Source: Bacillus sp. FJAT-27445
GTDB taxonomy: Bacteria; Bacillota; Bacilli; Bacillales; Cytobacillaceae
Direction: 5' to 3'
Assembly (NCBI RefSeq): GCF_001510665.1
Contig: NZ_LMTI01000003.1
Span: 583,039 to 647,038, forward strand
DNA length: 64,000 nt
The translations under genes and the position numbers were made by a program. Position 1 is the stretch's first letter. Every line of letters starts with the position of its first letter. Positions 28,007 through 37,445 of this stretch are shown here, piece after piece. Below the pieces are notes generated by a model. That model was not told the origin of the DNA and searched no databases. It saw only the letters and a program-made list of their open reading frames with translations.

Positions 28007-30323
28007 TTTTCATCCCCCTCGACGCCCGCCATAATTGTTCCGGAATAAGAGGGAGGTGGTTTAATTGGGTTCCAAGGGCGGCCGACAGGCAATTACCGAG
28101 GGCGGCTGGCATCCCAATCAATCCGTGCTCACCGGCACCTCTGGAACCATAGGGCCCTGCCAGGTGGGGAGTTTCAATAAAGTCGACGATGTATTCGGGC
28201 TGTTCGCCATAGTGAAGCGGCCTATAGGTCCTTAGCTGCGGATTCAGGATCCTTCCGTTTTGATCGAACACAAAAGTTTCCCTTCCCCCAAAGGCGATTC
28301 CCATGCTCATTGCCCCCATCACTTGGCCAAGGAGAGCTTTCTCGTTTAAAACTTTCCCGATATCCAGAACCGCATAAGCTTTCAAAATCCGATACGTAAA
28401 GTCCCTAGTATCCAGTTCGAGCTCAATTCCTTCGGCACCTACAGTCCATTCGGGCCCCGGCCTTCCTTTTCCCGTCTGGGGATCGAGCCTGGTAATCCGG
28501 TTCTGTGTATAATTCCCGGTGGCCAGGATTTGCCCGCCAATCGTTTCTCCATTCGGAAATTTGTATCCGTAGGCCAAATCCTTTACATCGAGGCTTAAAG
28601 TTGGATCATCAATGTAATATACCTTTTCATGTGCAACCTCAAGGTCATCGGGGGAAACATGTAAAACACAGGAAGCAAGATCCTTAAGCTGGCGGATTGC
28701 GTCTTCCGCGGCCGCGAGAACCGCCCGTCCGCCCATCAACGTTCCCCGGCTGCCGACTGTCTTCCAGTGCTCCGGGGTGGTTTGCGTATCGACAAGCATT
28801 TTTACGTGAATTCTGCTTATGTCCATTTTCAGCCGTTCCGCTAAAATTTGCGCCAGGACCGTTTTTGTTCCTGTGCCAATTTCGACGACCCCCGACATGA
28901 TGTTGATGCTGCCATCCGGATTGAACGTTAAAATCGCGCCAGATGTCGCATCCGTATCAAAAGTGGAGGTTTTCCAGACGCAAGCGATTCCTTTTGCCCG
29001 GATCAACCGGCCATCCTTTTGAATTTTTGGTTCCGTGTCCCAGTTCATCAGTTCCTTCAGCCTGTCAATGCATTTCGGAAGGTTGCCGACGGTGCTACGG
29101 TTCAGCACAACCTGTGTAGGAGTCATATCACCAGGTATAATCGCATTTCTCCGGCGAAGTTCAAGCGGATCCATTGAAAGTTTCTCCGCGAGCACATCCA
29201 TCGTCCGTTCAAAGGCAAAGTGGACTTCTGAATGGCTGTAGCCCCTGAATGCGCTGGCATACGGATGGTTCGTGTACATGCAATACGAATCGCAGTAAAT
29301 ATGTTCAATGTCGTAGGGGCCGGTACAGTCAACCGCTCCCGCGCGGCTGATATCCACTGATTTATCCGAGTAGGCCCCGCCATCCCACAGAAACACGATT
29401 TCCGCCGCCTTCAGCATGCCATCCTTTGTCGCACCGAGCTTTACAGTTGCATCGAGACCGATATGGCAGGGGGAAGTAATCATGTCCTCCTCTCTGGAAT
29501 TGAAAAGCTTGACCGGCCTGCCTCCAACCGCTTTTGAAGCAAGGTACGCAATGACTTCAAGCTGGACTGCAGCCTTGCCGCCGTATGCTCCGCCGACAAG
29601 AGGTGTATGGACAATGACCATGCCAGGTTCAATTCCAAAATACCATTTAAATAATTTTTTTATTGCGAATGGAGCCTGGGAAGAAGTCGTAATTTTGATA
29701 TAACCGTCCGGCAAAATTTCGGCGATTGAGGCCCTTGTTTCCATCGCAATATGGTCAGAGGGATTGAAGTCGATTTGAAATTCAACGACTACCTCGCTCT
29801 CCTGGAATCCTTTCTCTATATCGCCTTTCCTGATTTTATCGACGCTGGCAACATTTGTGCCGGGGATTGGATACACTCCTGGCGGTTTTTCATAATTTCC
29901 AAGCTGCTCGTGGACGAGGGTGGCATCTTTTTGAAAAGCTTGGCGAGGTGAATTCACAACCGGAAGAGGTTTGTATGATACCTTGATCCGATCAACCGCC
30001 TGCTTTGCGATTACCGGCGTTTCCGCCACAACGACCGCGATAGGCTCGCCGTGATACCGGACCCTCTTGTAGGCGATTGGCGATCTGTCCTTTATTTCCT
30101 CGCCGACAAGCGGAAAAGGCTGATTTCCTAGAATCGCTTTCACCCCTGGAACTTTCTGGGCATCCGAAAAGTCCATGCTGGCAATTTCGGCATGGGCGTA
30201 CGGGCTGACCAGCATCCTTGCGTGAAGGGTTCCCGTTTCCTGAAAATCGTTCGTATACTTCGCCCTGCCAGTCACTTTATCAAACGCTTCCTTCCGGATG
30301 ACGCTTTTCCCGACATACTCCAA
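27993..30323 (-). CDS. pucD: Xanthine dehydrogenase molybdenum-binding subunit (PucD type)
   Basis: A subunit of about 776 residues that binds molybdopterin and hydroxylates hypoxanthine and xanthine. Recognisable blocks are VTGRAKYTNDF near the N-terminus, SSQAPFAIKKLFKWYFGI, GGAYGGKA, AFRGYSHSEVHFAFERTMD and a C-terminal GPYGSRGAGEHGLIGMPAA with the catalytic glutamate. The open frame continues to 30521 but overlaps the MocA gene there. TTG 30323 follows GAGGTGG at the right distance and gives the normal N-terminus. ATG 30356 is the alternative. Confidence 0.9.
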   Translation of the reverse strand: MEYVGKSVIRKEAFDKVTGRAKYTNDFQETGTLHARMLVSPYAHAEIASMDFSDAQKVPGVKAILGNQPFPLVGEEIKDRSPIAYKRVRYHGEPIAVVVAETPVIAKQAVDRIKVSYKPLPVVNSPRQAFQKDATLVHEQLGNYEKPPGVYPIPGTNVASVDKIRKGDIEKGFQESEVVVEFQIDFNPSDHIAMETRASIAEILPDGYIKITTSSQAPFAIKKLFKWYFGIEPGMVIVHTPLVGGAYGGKAAVQLEVIAYLASKAVGGRPVKLFNSREEDMITSPCHIGLDATVKLGATKDGMLKAAEIVFLWDGGAYSDKSVDISRAGAVDCTGPYDIEHIYCDSYCMYTNHPYASAFRGYSHSEVHFAFERTMDVLAEKLSMDPLELRRRNAIIPGDMTPTQVVLNRSTVGNLPKCIDRLKELMNWDTEPKIQKDGRLIRAKGIACVWKTSTFDTDATSGAILTFNPDGSINIMSGVVEIGTGTKTVLAQILAERLKMDISRIHVKMLVDTQTTPEHWKTVGSRGTLMGGRAVLAAAEDAIRQLKDLASCVLHVSPDDLEVAHEKVYYIDDPTLSLDVKDLAYGYKFPNGETIGGQILATGNYTQNRITRLDPQTGKGRPGPEWTVGAEGIELELDTRDFTYRILKAYAVLDIGKVLNEKALLGQVMGAMSMGIAFGGRETFVFDQNGRILNPQLRTYRPLHYGEQPEYIVDFIETPHLAGPYGSRGAGEHGLIGMPAALGNCLSAALGTQLNHLPLIPEQLWRASRGMKNATV

Positions 30324-30469
30324 TCCAACCACCTCGCATTCAATTTGCCCTAACATACGGGGATTTTGAGCTCTGTCCCAAAAAACCAAAGAGATGCGGC
30401 AGCTTTTCGGGATAGGAGATAAGCAGGGCATTTTGATGCAGTTCTTTGAACGCATCAAAAATTCCATTC

Positions 30470-31084
30470 TCATAGCTTCGTTAGTATCGCTTGATACTCC
30501 TCGATCGTATCGATATCGCAAAACAGCCGGGAATCCTTGAAATCGATTGCCCGCCCTAATGCCTTTAATTCACCCCGGATCAGTTCCCGAAGCCCGCGGT
30601 CATCATCAAGATTTTCAAATAAGGAAAAACCCCCACTTGAAAACAAGATTGGCGGCATCGGTTTGCCCCCGGGCCCCGAGGCTCCAACAAAACAGGCGGG
30701 AGCATCAATAAAGGAATCTATTAACATATCAATATTTTTAAAAGTGACAAAAGGCTGGTCTGCAAGGAGGACCATCACTGCATCCGCTCTCGAAAGCGAA
30801 GCTGTTTTGACGCCAAAACTTAATGAGAATCCCTGCCCTTTATCCGCATCGTCGCATTCCACCTGGGTCCACCTCTGCTGTTCCCTAGATTCAAAAAAGG
30901 GAGCAGGCAGCCAATCGAGCTGATCTCCCTGTCTTGTTACGACAAACGTATAGTCCAGTTTTGAGAGAAGGGCCTGTTTGAGGGCAATGCTGCCCAGTGG
31001 CATATCGCCAAACGGCAGCATCCGCTTATCCGTTCCCATCCGCCTGCTGCTGCCTGCCGCCAAATAAATACCGGCAATTTTCAT
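30470..31084 (-). CDS. pucB: Molybdenum cofactor cytidylyl/guanylyltransferase (PucB/MocA type)
   Basis: A 204-residue nucleotidyltransferase with the nucleotide-binding start LAAGSSRRMG at 8-17 and the metal-binding stretch VLLADQPFVT. It adds CMP (or GMP) to molybdopterin to make the dinucleotide form used by the xanthine dehydrogenase encoded beside it. Its ATG shares one base with the stop of the XdhC-type gene. About 147 bp separate it from the molybdenum-subunit start. Confidence 0.9.
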   Translation of the reverse strand: MKIAGIYLAAGSSRRMGTDKRMLPFGDMPLGSIALKQALLSKLDYTFVVTRQGDQLDWLPAPFFESREQQRWTQVECDDADKGQGFSLSFGVKTASLSRADAVMVLLADQPFVTFKNIDMLIDSFIDAPACFVGASGPGGKPMPPILFSSGGFSLFENLDDDRGLRELIRGELKALGRAIDFKDSRLFCDIDTIEEYQAILTKL

Positions 31085-32085
31085 CAGGCTGATTCTTTGC
31101 TCCTACGGATTTCCTGGACCATTTCCGCAACGATGCTGACGGCTATTTCCTGTGGACCCTGTGCGCCAATCGCCAGGCCAATCGGGGAATGAAGGAATTC
31201 GGGTTTGGGCGTTCCCCGAAGCAGCCGTTCGGTCCGTTCCCTTGGTCCGAGAACGCCAAGGTAAAATAACGGCCCGGATTCAAGCAATCTTTCCAAAATA
31301 GTTTGGTCCTTCTCAAACTGATGCGTCATAACAATCACCAAATCCGCAGGTGAAAACGTGAGATCCATGAATACTTTTTCAGGAGAAACCATTAAGATCC
31401 GGGTTGCCTCCGAAAACCTCTCAATCCTCGCAAAAGCCGGCCGCCAATCGATAACCGTGACTTCAAAGTCTGTTTTGGAGGCGAGGGAAACAACCGGAAT
31501 CGCATCGTCACCCGCGCCAAACACAAAAAGGCGGGGTCTGGGCTTTAATTGATGGACGAAAACGAAACCGGCATCCTTTCCATTGGGATGAAGCCCTGTT
31601 GGCAGCTGCGAAAATGCCTTTCCTCCGTTTCCTGGCCCGGAATCATCCATGAAGAAAAAATCTTCCGCGGCAAACTTCATATCCGGAGTAAACCTGATAA
31701 CTCTTGTAACGTCCTGTTTGGCATCAAGGGATTCTTTTGCTAAAAGCAGACCCGAAAGCAGCTTATCACGGACAGGCTCCAGCAAGATTGTCAATCTTCC
31801 GTTACAGCCCGCTCCATGCCCCCAGGCTAAATCATCCTCATCTGCCATATCAAAATGGACGACGCATGGCTCCCCGGATGTGAAAACTTGCAGCGCCCTC
31901 TCTGTTACATCCTCCTCAAGGCAGCCAGCCGACAGAAGCCCAACCCTTGATTTGTCCCGGAAAATAAGGATGGATGCGCCTTCCTTCCTGTATGCGGAGC
32001 CTTCAACATGAATAATGGTCGCCAGTATCACCGGCTTCTGGGCTGAAAGGGAAATTGTATCGAGCAGTTGATGCATCGTATCCAC
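31084..32085 (-). CDS. pucA: XdhC/PucA-type molybdenum cofactor insertion factor
   Basis: A chaperone of about 333 residues that prepares and inserts the molybdenum cofactor into xanthine dehydrogenase. It shows VEGSAYRKEGA, the XdhC cysteine motif SAGCLEEDV and GHGAGCNG, then a Rossmann-like C-terminal domain (RPRLFVFGAGDDAIPV). The open frame extends to 32193 and into the preceding gene. GTG 32085 follows GGGAG and is preferred; ATG 32076 is also possible. It heads the pucA-B-D-C-E gene order; B. subtilis has A-B-C-D-E. Confidence 0.88.
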   Translation of the reverse strand: MDTMHQLLDTISLSAQKPVILATIIHVEGSAYRKEGASILIFRDKSRVGLLSAGCLEEDVTERALQVFTSGEPCVVHFDMADEDDLAWGHGAGCNGRLTILLEPVRDKLLSGLLLAKESLDAKQDVTRVIRFTPDMKFAAEDFFFMDDSGPGNGGKAFSQLPTGLHPNGKDAGFVFVHQLKPRPRLFVFGAGDDAIPVVSLASKTDFEVTVIDWRPAFARIERFSEATRILMVSPEKVFMDLTFSPADLVIVMTHQFEKDQTILERLLESGPLFYLGVLGPRERTERLLRGTPKPEFLHSPIGLAIGAQGPQEIAVSIVAEMVQEIRRSKESA

Positions 32086-32176
32086 TGTTTCTCCCGCTTT
32101 CCTGTCAAATTTCATCTCTATATGGATATTCCCCCGCGCAAAAAAATATCCCAGGCCCGGCAGGCGAGGGATCTTT

Positions 32177-33181
32177 CTATTGCAATTGATCAAGCAGCCT
32201 TTTTGTTTCCAGATAGAAGGTGTTTCTGTAAACTTCTTCGCTTTGGCCCGGTGGAATGGCTATATTCGATCGGATAAGGCCAATCATCGCATCGCGCTTT
32301 TCCTGATTGATTTCTGAAGACCCTGCTTCCTCAAAAAAGTCTTTTAAAACCTCCAAATCCGCCAGCAATATGGATTGGTCCTCGGGGGAAAGCTGGCCTG
32401 CCTTTTCCCAGTCAGAAAGGGTGCCAATGACGGAAGAAGCAAATTCAAATCCATTTTCCAGCAATTTGAGCCTTGTTTTGTAGCGGGAAAGCGTCCCTTT
32501 GTGCTTTTTCCCGAGAGGATTGAACTTAAGGCTCCTCGAAGCGATGTTAAGTGTGTCCTTAACCGTATGAAGGTCATTAAGCAAATCCTTTCTCCGGTTC
32601 TCCATTTCCGTTTGCTTATTGGATCCCCATTCCGAATGAACCCAAATAGCCATTTCTCCAAGCAGGACCGAAAGTTTATGGCTTGTCTTTTTGATTGCTT
32701 TTGCTGCATTTTTTGTAAAATCAGGCGGAAAAAGGATCATGTGGACAATAACGGCTACAGCTGCCCCAATGATGGTGTCCACGACACGGTCAAACCCATA
32801 ATCGCCAGACTTCCGTTCAAAGGAAAAGAGCAGCAGGATGGTGAGCGCAACTTGGTGGATCGCGGTCTCGTCCATCTTTAGCCACTTGGCGGCAAACGTC
32901 CCAGCAAGCATTAAAAGGCCCAGGGACCAGCCATTCAAGGGAAGGTGGCTGACAAACCAGGAAATCATCATCACGCCAACCACAGTTCCAGCAATTCGGT
33001 GGAAGGAAAACATGATTGATTTGTAGATAGTCGTCTGAAGGCACAAAATGACCGAAAGCGGAGCGAGATAAGGGTGGTCCGAGCCCGCCAATTTGGCCAG
33101 CTCCCAAGAAACCGCCGATGCAATCGCCATTTTCCAGACGAGCAGTGTTTTGTTCACGAAATCTTTCTTGTTTTTTTTCAT
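32177..33181 (-). CDS. FUSC-type membrane protein (aromatic acid exporter family)
   Basis: A 334-residue protein with about five or six N-terminal helices (to about residue 160) and a cytoplasmic C-terminal half rich in charged helices. The pattern HPYLAPLSVILCLQTT and SFHRIAGTVVGV is typical of FUSC/aromatic-acid-exporter proteins. It lies 91 bp upstream of the puc operon on the same strand without a visible terminator, so it may be cotranscribed and perhaps exports a purine-catabolism product (inference). Confidence 0.75.
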   Translation of the reverse strand: MKKNKKDFVNKTLLVWKMAIASAVSWELAKLAGSDHPYLAPLSVILCLQTTIYKSIMFSFHRIAGTVVGVMMISWFVSHLPLNGWSLGLLMLAGTFAAKWLKMDETAIHQVALTILLLFSFERKSGDYGFDRVVDTIIGAAVAVIVHMILFPPDFTKNAAKAIKKTSHKLSVLLGEMAIWVHSEWGSNKQTEMENRRKDLLNDLHTVKDTLNIASRSLKFNPLGKKHKGTLSRYKTRLKLLENGFEFASSVIGTLSDWEKAGQLSPEDQSILLADLEVLKDFFEEAGSSEINQEKRDAMIGLIRSNIAIPPGQSEEVYRNTFYLETKRLLDQLQ

Positions 33182-33283
33182 GCTGCCCCTTCCTTAAATG
33201 CTATATTCCTTAGGGTTCTTTTGACAGATTGGTTTTATTCCACTCTTAACAGGAAGCCAAGGCTATGCCAGCGGAAAACAACA

Positions 33284-33318
33284 AAAGTCCGCTTTCCCAC
33301 CTAGGGACAGCGGACTTT
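33284..33318 (-). terminator. Terminator after the sulfolactate/VOC operon
   Basis: AAAGTCCGCT pairs perfectly with AGCGGACTTT, with an inner GGGA/TCCC pairing, and is followed by TTGTTGTTTT on the minus strand. Confidence 0.75.
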
Positions 33319-33381
33319 ATGTTAAGTTCATAAATTCTCCCCACCAATCACAAACCTCAAAGCCGGAACCAATAAAAACGA

Positions 33382-33780
33382 TTAATAGACCATTCCCTCG
33401 TCATGATAATACTTAAATTCCAACAGATTGTTCGCCGGATCAATCAAGAAAAACGTGACATGCTCTTCTTTTCTGCCGGCAAACCGGACCATCAGTTCCT
33501 GGAAAAACGGCAGTTCGTGCGTTGTCGCATGCTCGAGAGCCTGATCGAATTCCTCCCTGTCCAGGAAAGTGACTCCGAAGTGGCGCGGGTACATTTTCGG
33601 TGCCGGGTCAATACTGTCAGGATTCAGGTGGCAGACGACCTGATCCCCGAAAAAGTCAAAGGTGACCCGGTCATGGTACCGCCGAGCCAGCCTGCAGCCC
33701 AGCTTTTCATAAAAATCCACCGTTTCATCAAGGTTCTTGCATGGAATCGCAAGGTGGAACACTTTATTGGTTTCTCTCAT
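33382..33780 (-). CDS. VOC (glyoxalase/dioxygenase fold) family protein
   Basis: A 132-residue protein with the paired beta-alpha-beta-beta-beta modules of the VOC superfamily. It starts VFHLAIPCKNLDETVDFYEKLG and ends FFLIDPANNLLEFKYY, which supply the metal ligands His and Glu. Its ATG overlaps the stop of the phosphosulfolactate synthase gene, which suggests a role linked to sulfolactate, but the reaction is unknown. Confidence 0.8.
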   Translation of the reverse strand: MRETNKVFHLAIPCKNLDETVDFYEKLGCRLARRYHDRVTFDFFGDQVVCHLNPDSIDPAPKMYPRHFGVTFLDREEFDQALEHATTHELPFFQELMVRFAGRKEEHVTFFLIDPANNLLEFKYYHDEGMVY

Positions 33781-34547
33781 TTTACAGCCTCCTCTGATAG
33801 GAAAAATGTATCGGAACGCAAGCCGAGCCGGAGTGTTTCAAGGGCGATTGCATCGCTGAACGGGATGTTCGCCAAATTGGCGTTCGGGCCGGCGAGCTGG
33901 ATGAACGCGGTTTGCATTTTCTTTGTAGGTGCTTCAAACAGGATGCGTTCAAGAGGGATACCGGACGAGAGGATGTCAGTAACAATGTCATGGCGCATTT
34001 CCCCGTTCGCCAGGCAAATTCCGCTCGTGCCGCTCTCCCTTGCTTCTGTTATGACCTTGAAGGCGCCTGCTTCGATGTCTTCCTCTATGAATTCCAGCCA
34101 TTCGGACGGGGAGGAGGTTACGCTGCTGTCCTTGTTCCCGACCTCGCTGAAAACGGTAAATTCCTTTGAAAAAGCGATAATATGCCGTGCCTTCTCCTTA
34201 TTTGTAAGCGGCAGTGTACCATTGGAAATTTCTACGTAACCGCAGCCGAAGCTTTTGCAATAATCATAGTAATCATCTACTTTATTTTGGCTAAGGAATT
34301 TTTCAAAAAGGGTTCCGCCGAAAAAATAGCCGATCCGCTGCTCCTGGAGGCAGGAAATCTTATTCCGAAGGCTTAATGAAACAATTGATGTCCCCCAGCC
34401 GAATTTGACAAAATCGATATAGTCAGAGGCACTTTTAATTGTATCGATAAAGAAACTTTCAGGGACCCCGTTGTCAATTAGGACCGTCAATCCTTTGGAC
34501 CTCGGCTTTCCTTCTCTTTCCGGCAGGTCCAATCCTGTATAATTCAT
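33777..34547 (-). CDS. yitD: Phosphosulfolactate synthase (ComA/YitD type)
   Basis: A 256-residue TIM-barrel enzyme that adds sulfite to phosphoenolpyruvate to make (2R)-phospho-3-sulfolactate. Family features are the early lysine and aspartates (GLTVLIDNGV, YIDFVKFGWGTS), YFFGGTLFE and FSEVGNKD. ATG 34547 follows GAGGGTGA with 6-bp spacing; ATG 34553 is too close. The start overlaps the upstream phosphatase gene by about 74 bp in another frame. Sulfolactate is a major Bacillus spore solute. This is unrelated to competence ComA. Confidence 0.92.
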   Translation of the reverse strand: MNYTGLDLPEREGKPRSKGLTVLIDNGVPESFFIDTIKSASDYIDFVKFGWGTSIVSLSLRNKISCLQEQRIGYFFGGTLFEKFLSQNKVDDYYDYCKSFGCGYVEISNGTLPLTNKEKARHIIAFSKEFTVFSEVGNKDSSVTSSPSEWLEFIEEDIEAGAFKVITEARESGTSGICLANGEMRHDIVTDILSSGIPLERILFEAPTKKMQTAFIQLAGPNANLANIPFSDAIALETLRLGLRSDTFFLSEEAVK

Positions 34548-35232
34548 CGTCATTCACCCTCACAATTCTAGGAAGTTCCCCCGAGCAATCCACAAACATG
34601 ACAAAACCGCCTTTCACCTCGTTTGTACAAAAGGAGATATCCTCGACTTTGAATTCGGGGAAGGCCTTATCAAAGAACTTCCTGGCTGGGCCACAGCTCC
34701 TGATTCTTTCAGAGGCAGCCCCCTTTGATAAAATTTCCCTTCCGAGCAGGATTCCTTTTATATATTCCGCGCAGGCCAGGTCATCGTCGCCATCTGGATG
34801 GGAGGCGATAATATTCACGCTTGCCCCTTGGCCCCAGAGCTTCTGGACACTCTCCGCCGTTTTCCTCGCGTTTGAAAAGCCGGTTACAAACACGGCATCT
34901 GCATCCAGGGCGTTCAAAGCAGCCCGGACGCCATTGGTCGTTTTCTGTACAAGCGTCCTTCCGTTGACGCCGGCTACCGCCATTCTGGCAGGGGAATTAT
35001 CAAAGTCGAAGCCTTCTATAGGAAGGCCATGCACCTCGCCGGCAAGTAAATAACCGGGATTCTTTTCTTTTAAAAGAAAAGCGTGCTCGGCTGTCGCCGT
35101 CAGGAAAATTTCCTTTGCTCCACGGAGGAAGGCATAATGCGCGACAGTGAATGCCCTGAGGACGTCGATAACAATATTTACGTCTGAGCGGGGCAGCTCA
35201 TGGCAGTGCCCTTGATAAATGGTTATGTTCAT
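34474..35232 (-). CDS. yitC: 2-Phosphosulfolactate phosphatase (ComB/YitC type)
   Basis: A 252-residue Mg-dependent phosphatase that converts phosphosulfolactate to sulfolactate. Family landmarks are DVLRAFTVAHYAFLRGAKEI, LLAGEVHGLPIEGFDFDNSP, TTNGVRAAL and VNIIASHPDGDDDLACAEYI. The start follows AGGAGAG. On the minus strand upstream, CATATACT resembles a sporulation-sigma -10 box, but a -35 was not confirmed. It is the first gene of the operon and is divergent from cysH-sat-cysC, which could supply the sulfite. Confidence 0.92.
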   Translation of the reverse strand: MNITIYQGHCHELPRSDVNIVIDVLRAFTVAHYAFLRGAKEIFLTATAEHAFLLKEKNPGYLLAGEVHGLPIEGFDFDNSPARMAVAGVNGRTLVQKTTNGVRAALNALDADAVFVTGFSNARKTAESVQKLWGQGASVNIIASHPDGDDDLACAEYIKGILLGREILSKGAASERIRSCGPARKFFDKAFPEFKVEDISFCTNEVKGGFVMFVDCSGELPRIVRVNDDELYRIGPAGKRRKAEVQRIDGPN

Positions 35233-35424
35233 GTTCGCTCTCCTGATATTTCAATAGGTAATGCCTGCAACAGAGTATATGCCCAAAAATCAAAAACGGT
35301 GCCTAATCCCGCTGCCTTTTGCCCATGACAAATAAATAGGCGCATAACCCGGTGGAAATAGGCTTTTACCCTCCGAACTTTTGCATGGCACAATGAATAT
35401 TTTGTACATAGGTTTCAACCAATT

Positions 35425-35453
35425 TTGACAGTTGGATGGGAAATTTTTTACAT
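35425..35453 (+). promoter_or_regulatory. Candidate promoter of cysH-sat-cysC
   Basis: A perfect TTGACA (35425-35430), 17 bp, then TTACAT (35448-35453). The -10 is weak. No SAM riboswitch or T-box was recognised in the divergent intergenic region. Confidence 0.35.
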
Positions 35454-35493
35454 GGATGCCCCGGCCCAAATTTTTGAATGCGAGGGGATGGAT

Positions 35494-36213
35494 ATGAGAA
35501 ACGCTTTAACCTATGAAACGTGGGAGGAAGGGAAGGTAAGCGAAATACTGGAGAATCATCAAGATACGGTCGATGTCCTGAAGTGGGCATACCGGGAATA
35601 TGGGGATGAAATCGTCTACGCCTGCAGTTTTGGCGCAGAAGGCATCGTCATGCTTGATTTAATCTCAAAAATAAACAAGGAAGCCGCCGTCCTTTTTCTG
35701 GATACCGGCCTTCATTTCGCCGAAACGTACGAACTGATTGAGAAAGTCAGGGCAAACTATCCGGGTTTTAAGGTTATGATGGTTCAGCCGGATTTAACCC
35801 TTGAAGAACAGGCGGCCCATCATGGGGAAGAACTCTGGAGGTGCAACCCGAACCTGTGCTGCCAAATTAGGAAGGTCGAGCCTCTGGCTAGGGAGCTTGG
35901 CAAGGTAAAGGCTTGGATTTCCGGCCTGCGGAGGGAACAGTCTGAAACAAGGAAGCACGTCCAATACATCAATAAGGATGACAATTTTAAAAACATAAAA
36001 ATCTGTCCGCTTATCCATTGGAAGTGGGAGGATATCTGGAATTATATTAAACTCAATAATCTCCCCTATAACCCGCTCCATGATAGGCAGTATCCGAGCA
36101 TTGGCTGCCGTCCATGCACCCAGTCGGTCAACGGGGAAGGCGATATGCGCGCGGGAAGATGGGCGAACACCCAGAAAACAGAATGTGGTCTCCACAAAGC
36201 CAGAGGGGGCTGA
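35494..36213 (+). CDS. cysH: Adenylylsulfate/PAPS reductase CysH
   Basis: A 239-residue reductase that makes sulfite from activated sulfate using thioredoxin. The cysteine pairs NLCCQIRK and GCRPCTQ mark the [4Fe-4S] type that accepts APS. The catalytic Cys is in ECGLH near the C-terminus. The nucleotide-binding start is [16 protein letters not shown] 35494 was chosen because GAGGGG lies 6 bp before it; the open frame begins earlier at 35425 with no ribosome site. It leads the cysH-sat-cysC operon. Confidence 0.92.
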   Translation: MRNALTYETWEEGKVSEILENHQDTVDVLKWAYREYGDEIVYACSFGAEGIVMLDLISKINKEAAVLFLDTGLHFAETYELIEKVRANYPGFKVMMVQPDLTLEEQAAHHGEELWRCNPNLCCQIRKVEPLARELGKVKAWISGLRREQSETRKHVQYINKDDNFKNIKICPLIHWKWEDIWNYIKLNNLPYNPLHDRQYPSIGCRPCTQSVNGEGDMRAGRWANTQKTECGLHKARGG

Positions 36214-36281
36214 CTGGCGAAAAACAAAACCTTGTAAGTTGATAAGAAGGCATCACTTGAAAGTGTTAGGAGGAAAACTAC

Positions 36282-37445
36282 ATGATGGATCCTCATGGGG
36301 GAGCCCTGGTCAACCGGGTCAAAAAGGACTATAGGATCGATCCAGGCAATCTGGCGGTAGAACTGGATGCGATGGCCCTAAGCGACCTGGAATTAATAGC
36401 AATTGGAGCTTACAGCCCGCTTTGCGGATTTATGGAAAAACAAGAGTATGAAACCGTTGTGGAAAAAATGCGCCTTGCCAATGGCACTGTTTGGAGCATC
36501 CCAATAACTCTTCCTGTAGAGAGAAAGATTGCTGCCCTTATCAGGCTTGGCGACACAATCAACCTGGAGCGGAAAGGGACTGTTTATGGAATAATGGAAG
36601 TCACCGATTTATACATTCCCGATAAAAAGAAGGAAGCCAGGCTGGTTTACAGGACCGAAGAACAGGAACATCCAGGGGTAAAAAAACTGTTTGAACGGGG
36701 TGAGGTCTATCTCGGTGGGCCAATCATTTTGATCGAAAGGCCGGAAAACCCCTATAAAAATGAAAATAGGGATCCGGCTGCGACAAGGGAGCTGTTCCGG
36801 CAGCATGGATGGAAAACGGTTGTTGGCTTCCAGACGAGGAATCCGGTCCACCGGGCCCATGAATACATCCAAAAGTGCGCCCTTGAACAAGTTGATGCAC
36901 TGTTCCTGCATCCGCTTGTCGGCGAGACAAAAGCGGATGATGTTCCGGGCGATATCCGGATGAGAAGCTATAAGGCCCTTTTGCAAAAATATTATCCAAA
37001 AGATCGGGTCCTATTATCGGTCTTTCCGGCGGCAATGCGTTATGCCGGGCCACGGGAAGCGATTTTCCATGCGCTCATCCGAAAAAATTACGGCTGTACC
37101 CATTTTATCGTCGGCCGTGACCATGCGGGAGTAGGGAATTATTATGGAACGTATGATGCTCAGAAAATCTTCTCCCATTTTAGTAAGGAAGAAATCGGCA
37201 TCGAGACGCTATTTTTCGAAAATAGCTTTTACTGTGAGATTTGCGGGAATATGGCATCCGTAAAGACATGTCCCCATGATAAAAAACATCATGTTGCGCT
37301 TTCGGGAACGAAGGTGAGGGCTATGCTGCAAAGGGGGGAAGCGCCTCCGCCGGAATTCAGCCGGCCTGAGGTAGCCGGCATCTTAATCGAGGGCATGAGG
37401 ATGCGGCAGCTTTCCCATCAGGAGATGGTGGGGAAAAATGAGTGA
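36282..37445 (+). CDS. sat: Sulfate adenylyltransferase
   Basis: A 387-residue ATP sulfurylase that makes adenylylsulfate from sulfate and ATP. The active-site motifs are [11 protein letters not shown] and VGRDHAGVG. The four cysteines near the C-terminus (CEIC, then CPHDKKH) resemble the zinc site of this form. ATG 36282 follows AGGAGG. It overlaps cysC by 8 bp. B. subtilis has a paralogous set (yitA/yitB) beside yitC/yitD, so the sulfolactate link is conserved. Confidence 0.95.
   Translation: MMDPHGGALVNRVKKDYRIDPGNLAVELDAMALSDLELIAIGAYSPLCGFMEKQEYETVVEKMRLANGTVWSIPITLPVERKIAALIRLGDTINLERKGTVYGIMEVTDLYIPDKKKEARLVYRTEEQEHPGVKKLFERGEVYLGGPIILIERPENPYKNENRDPAATRELFRQHGWKTVVGFQTRNPVHRAHEYIQKCALEQVDALFLHPLVGETKADDVPGDIRMRSYKALLQKYYPKDRVLLSVFPAAMRYAGPREAIFHALIRKNYGCTHFIVGRDHAGVGNYYGTYDAQKIFSHFSKEEIGIETLFFENSFYCEICGNMASVKTCPHDKKHHVALSGTKVRAMLQRGEAPPPEFSRPEVAGILIEGMRMRQLSHQEMVGKNE

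Noticed and set aside
30324-30521. Longer N-terminus of the molybdenum subunit
   Set aside because: It overlaps the MocA-type gene and lacks family similarity; TTG 30323 has a ribosome site.
35233-35493. SAM riboswitch or T-box before cysH
   Set aside because: None of the conserved core motifs or a leader terminator was found.
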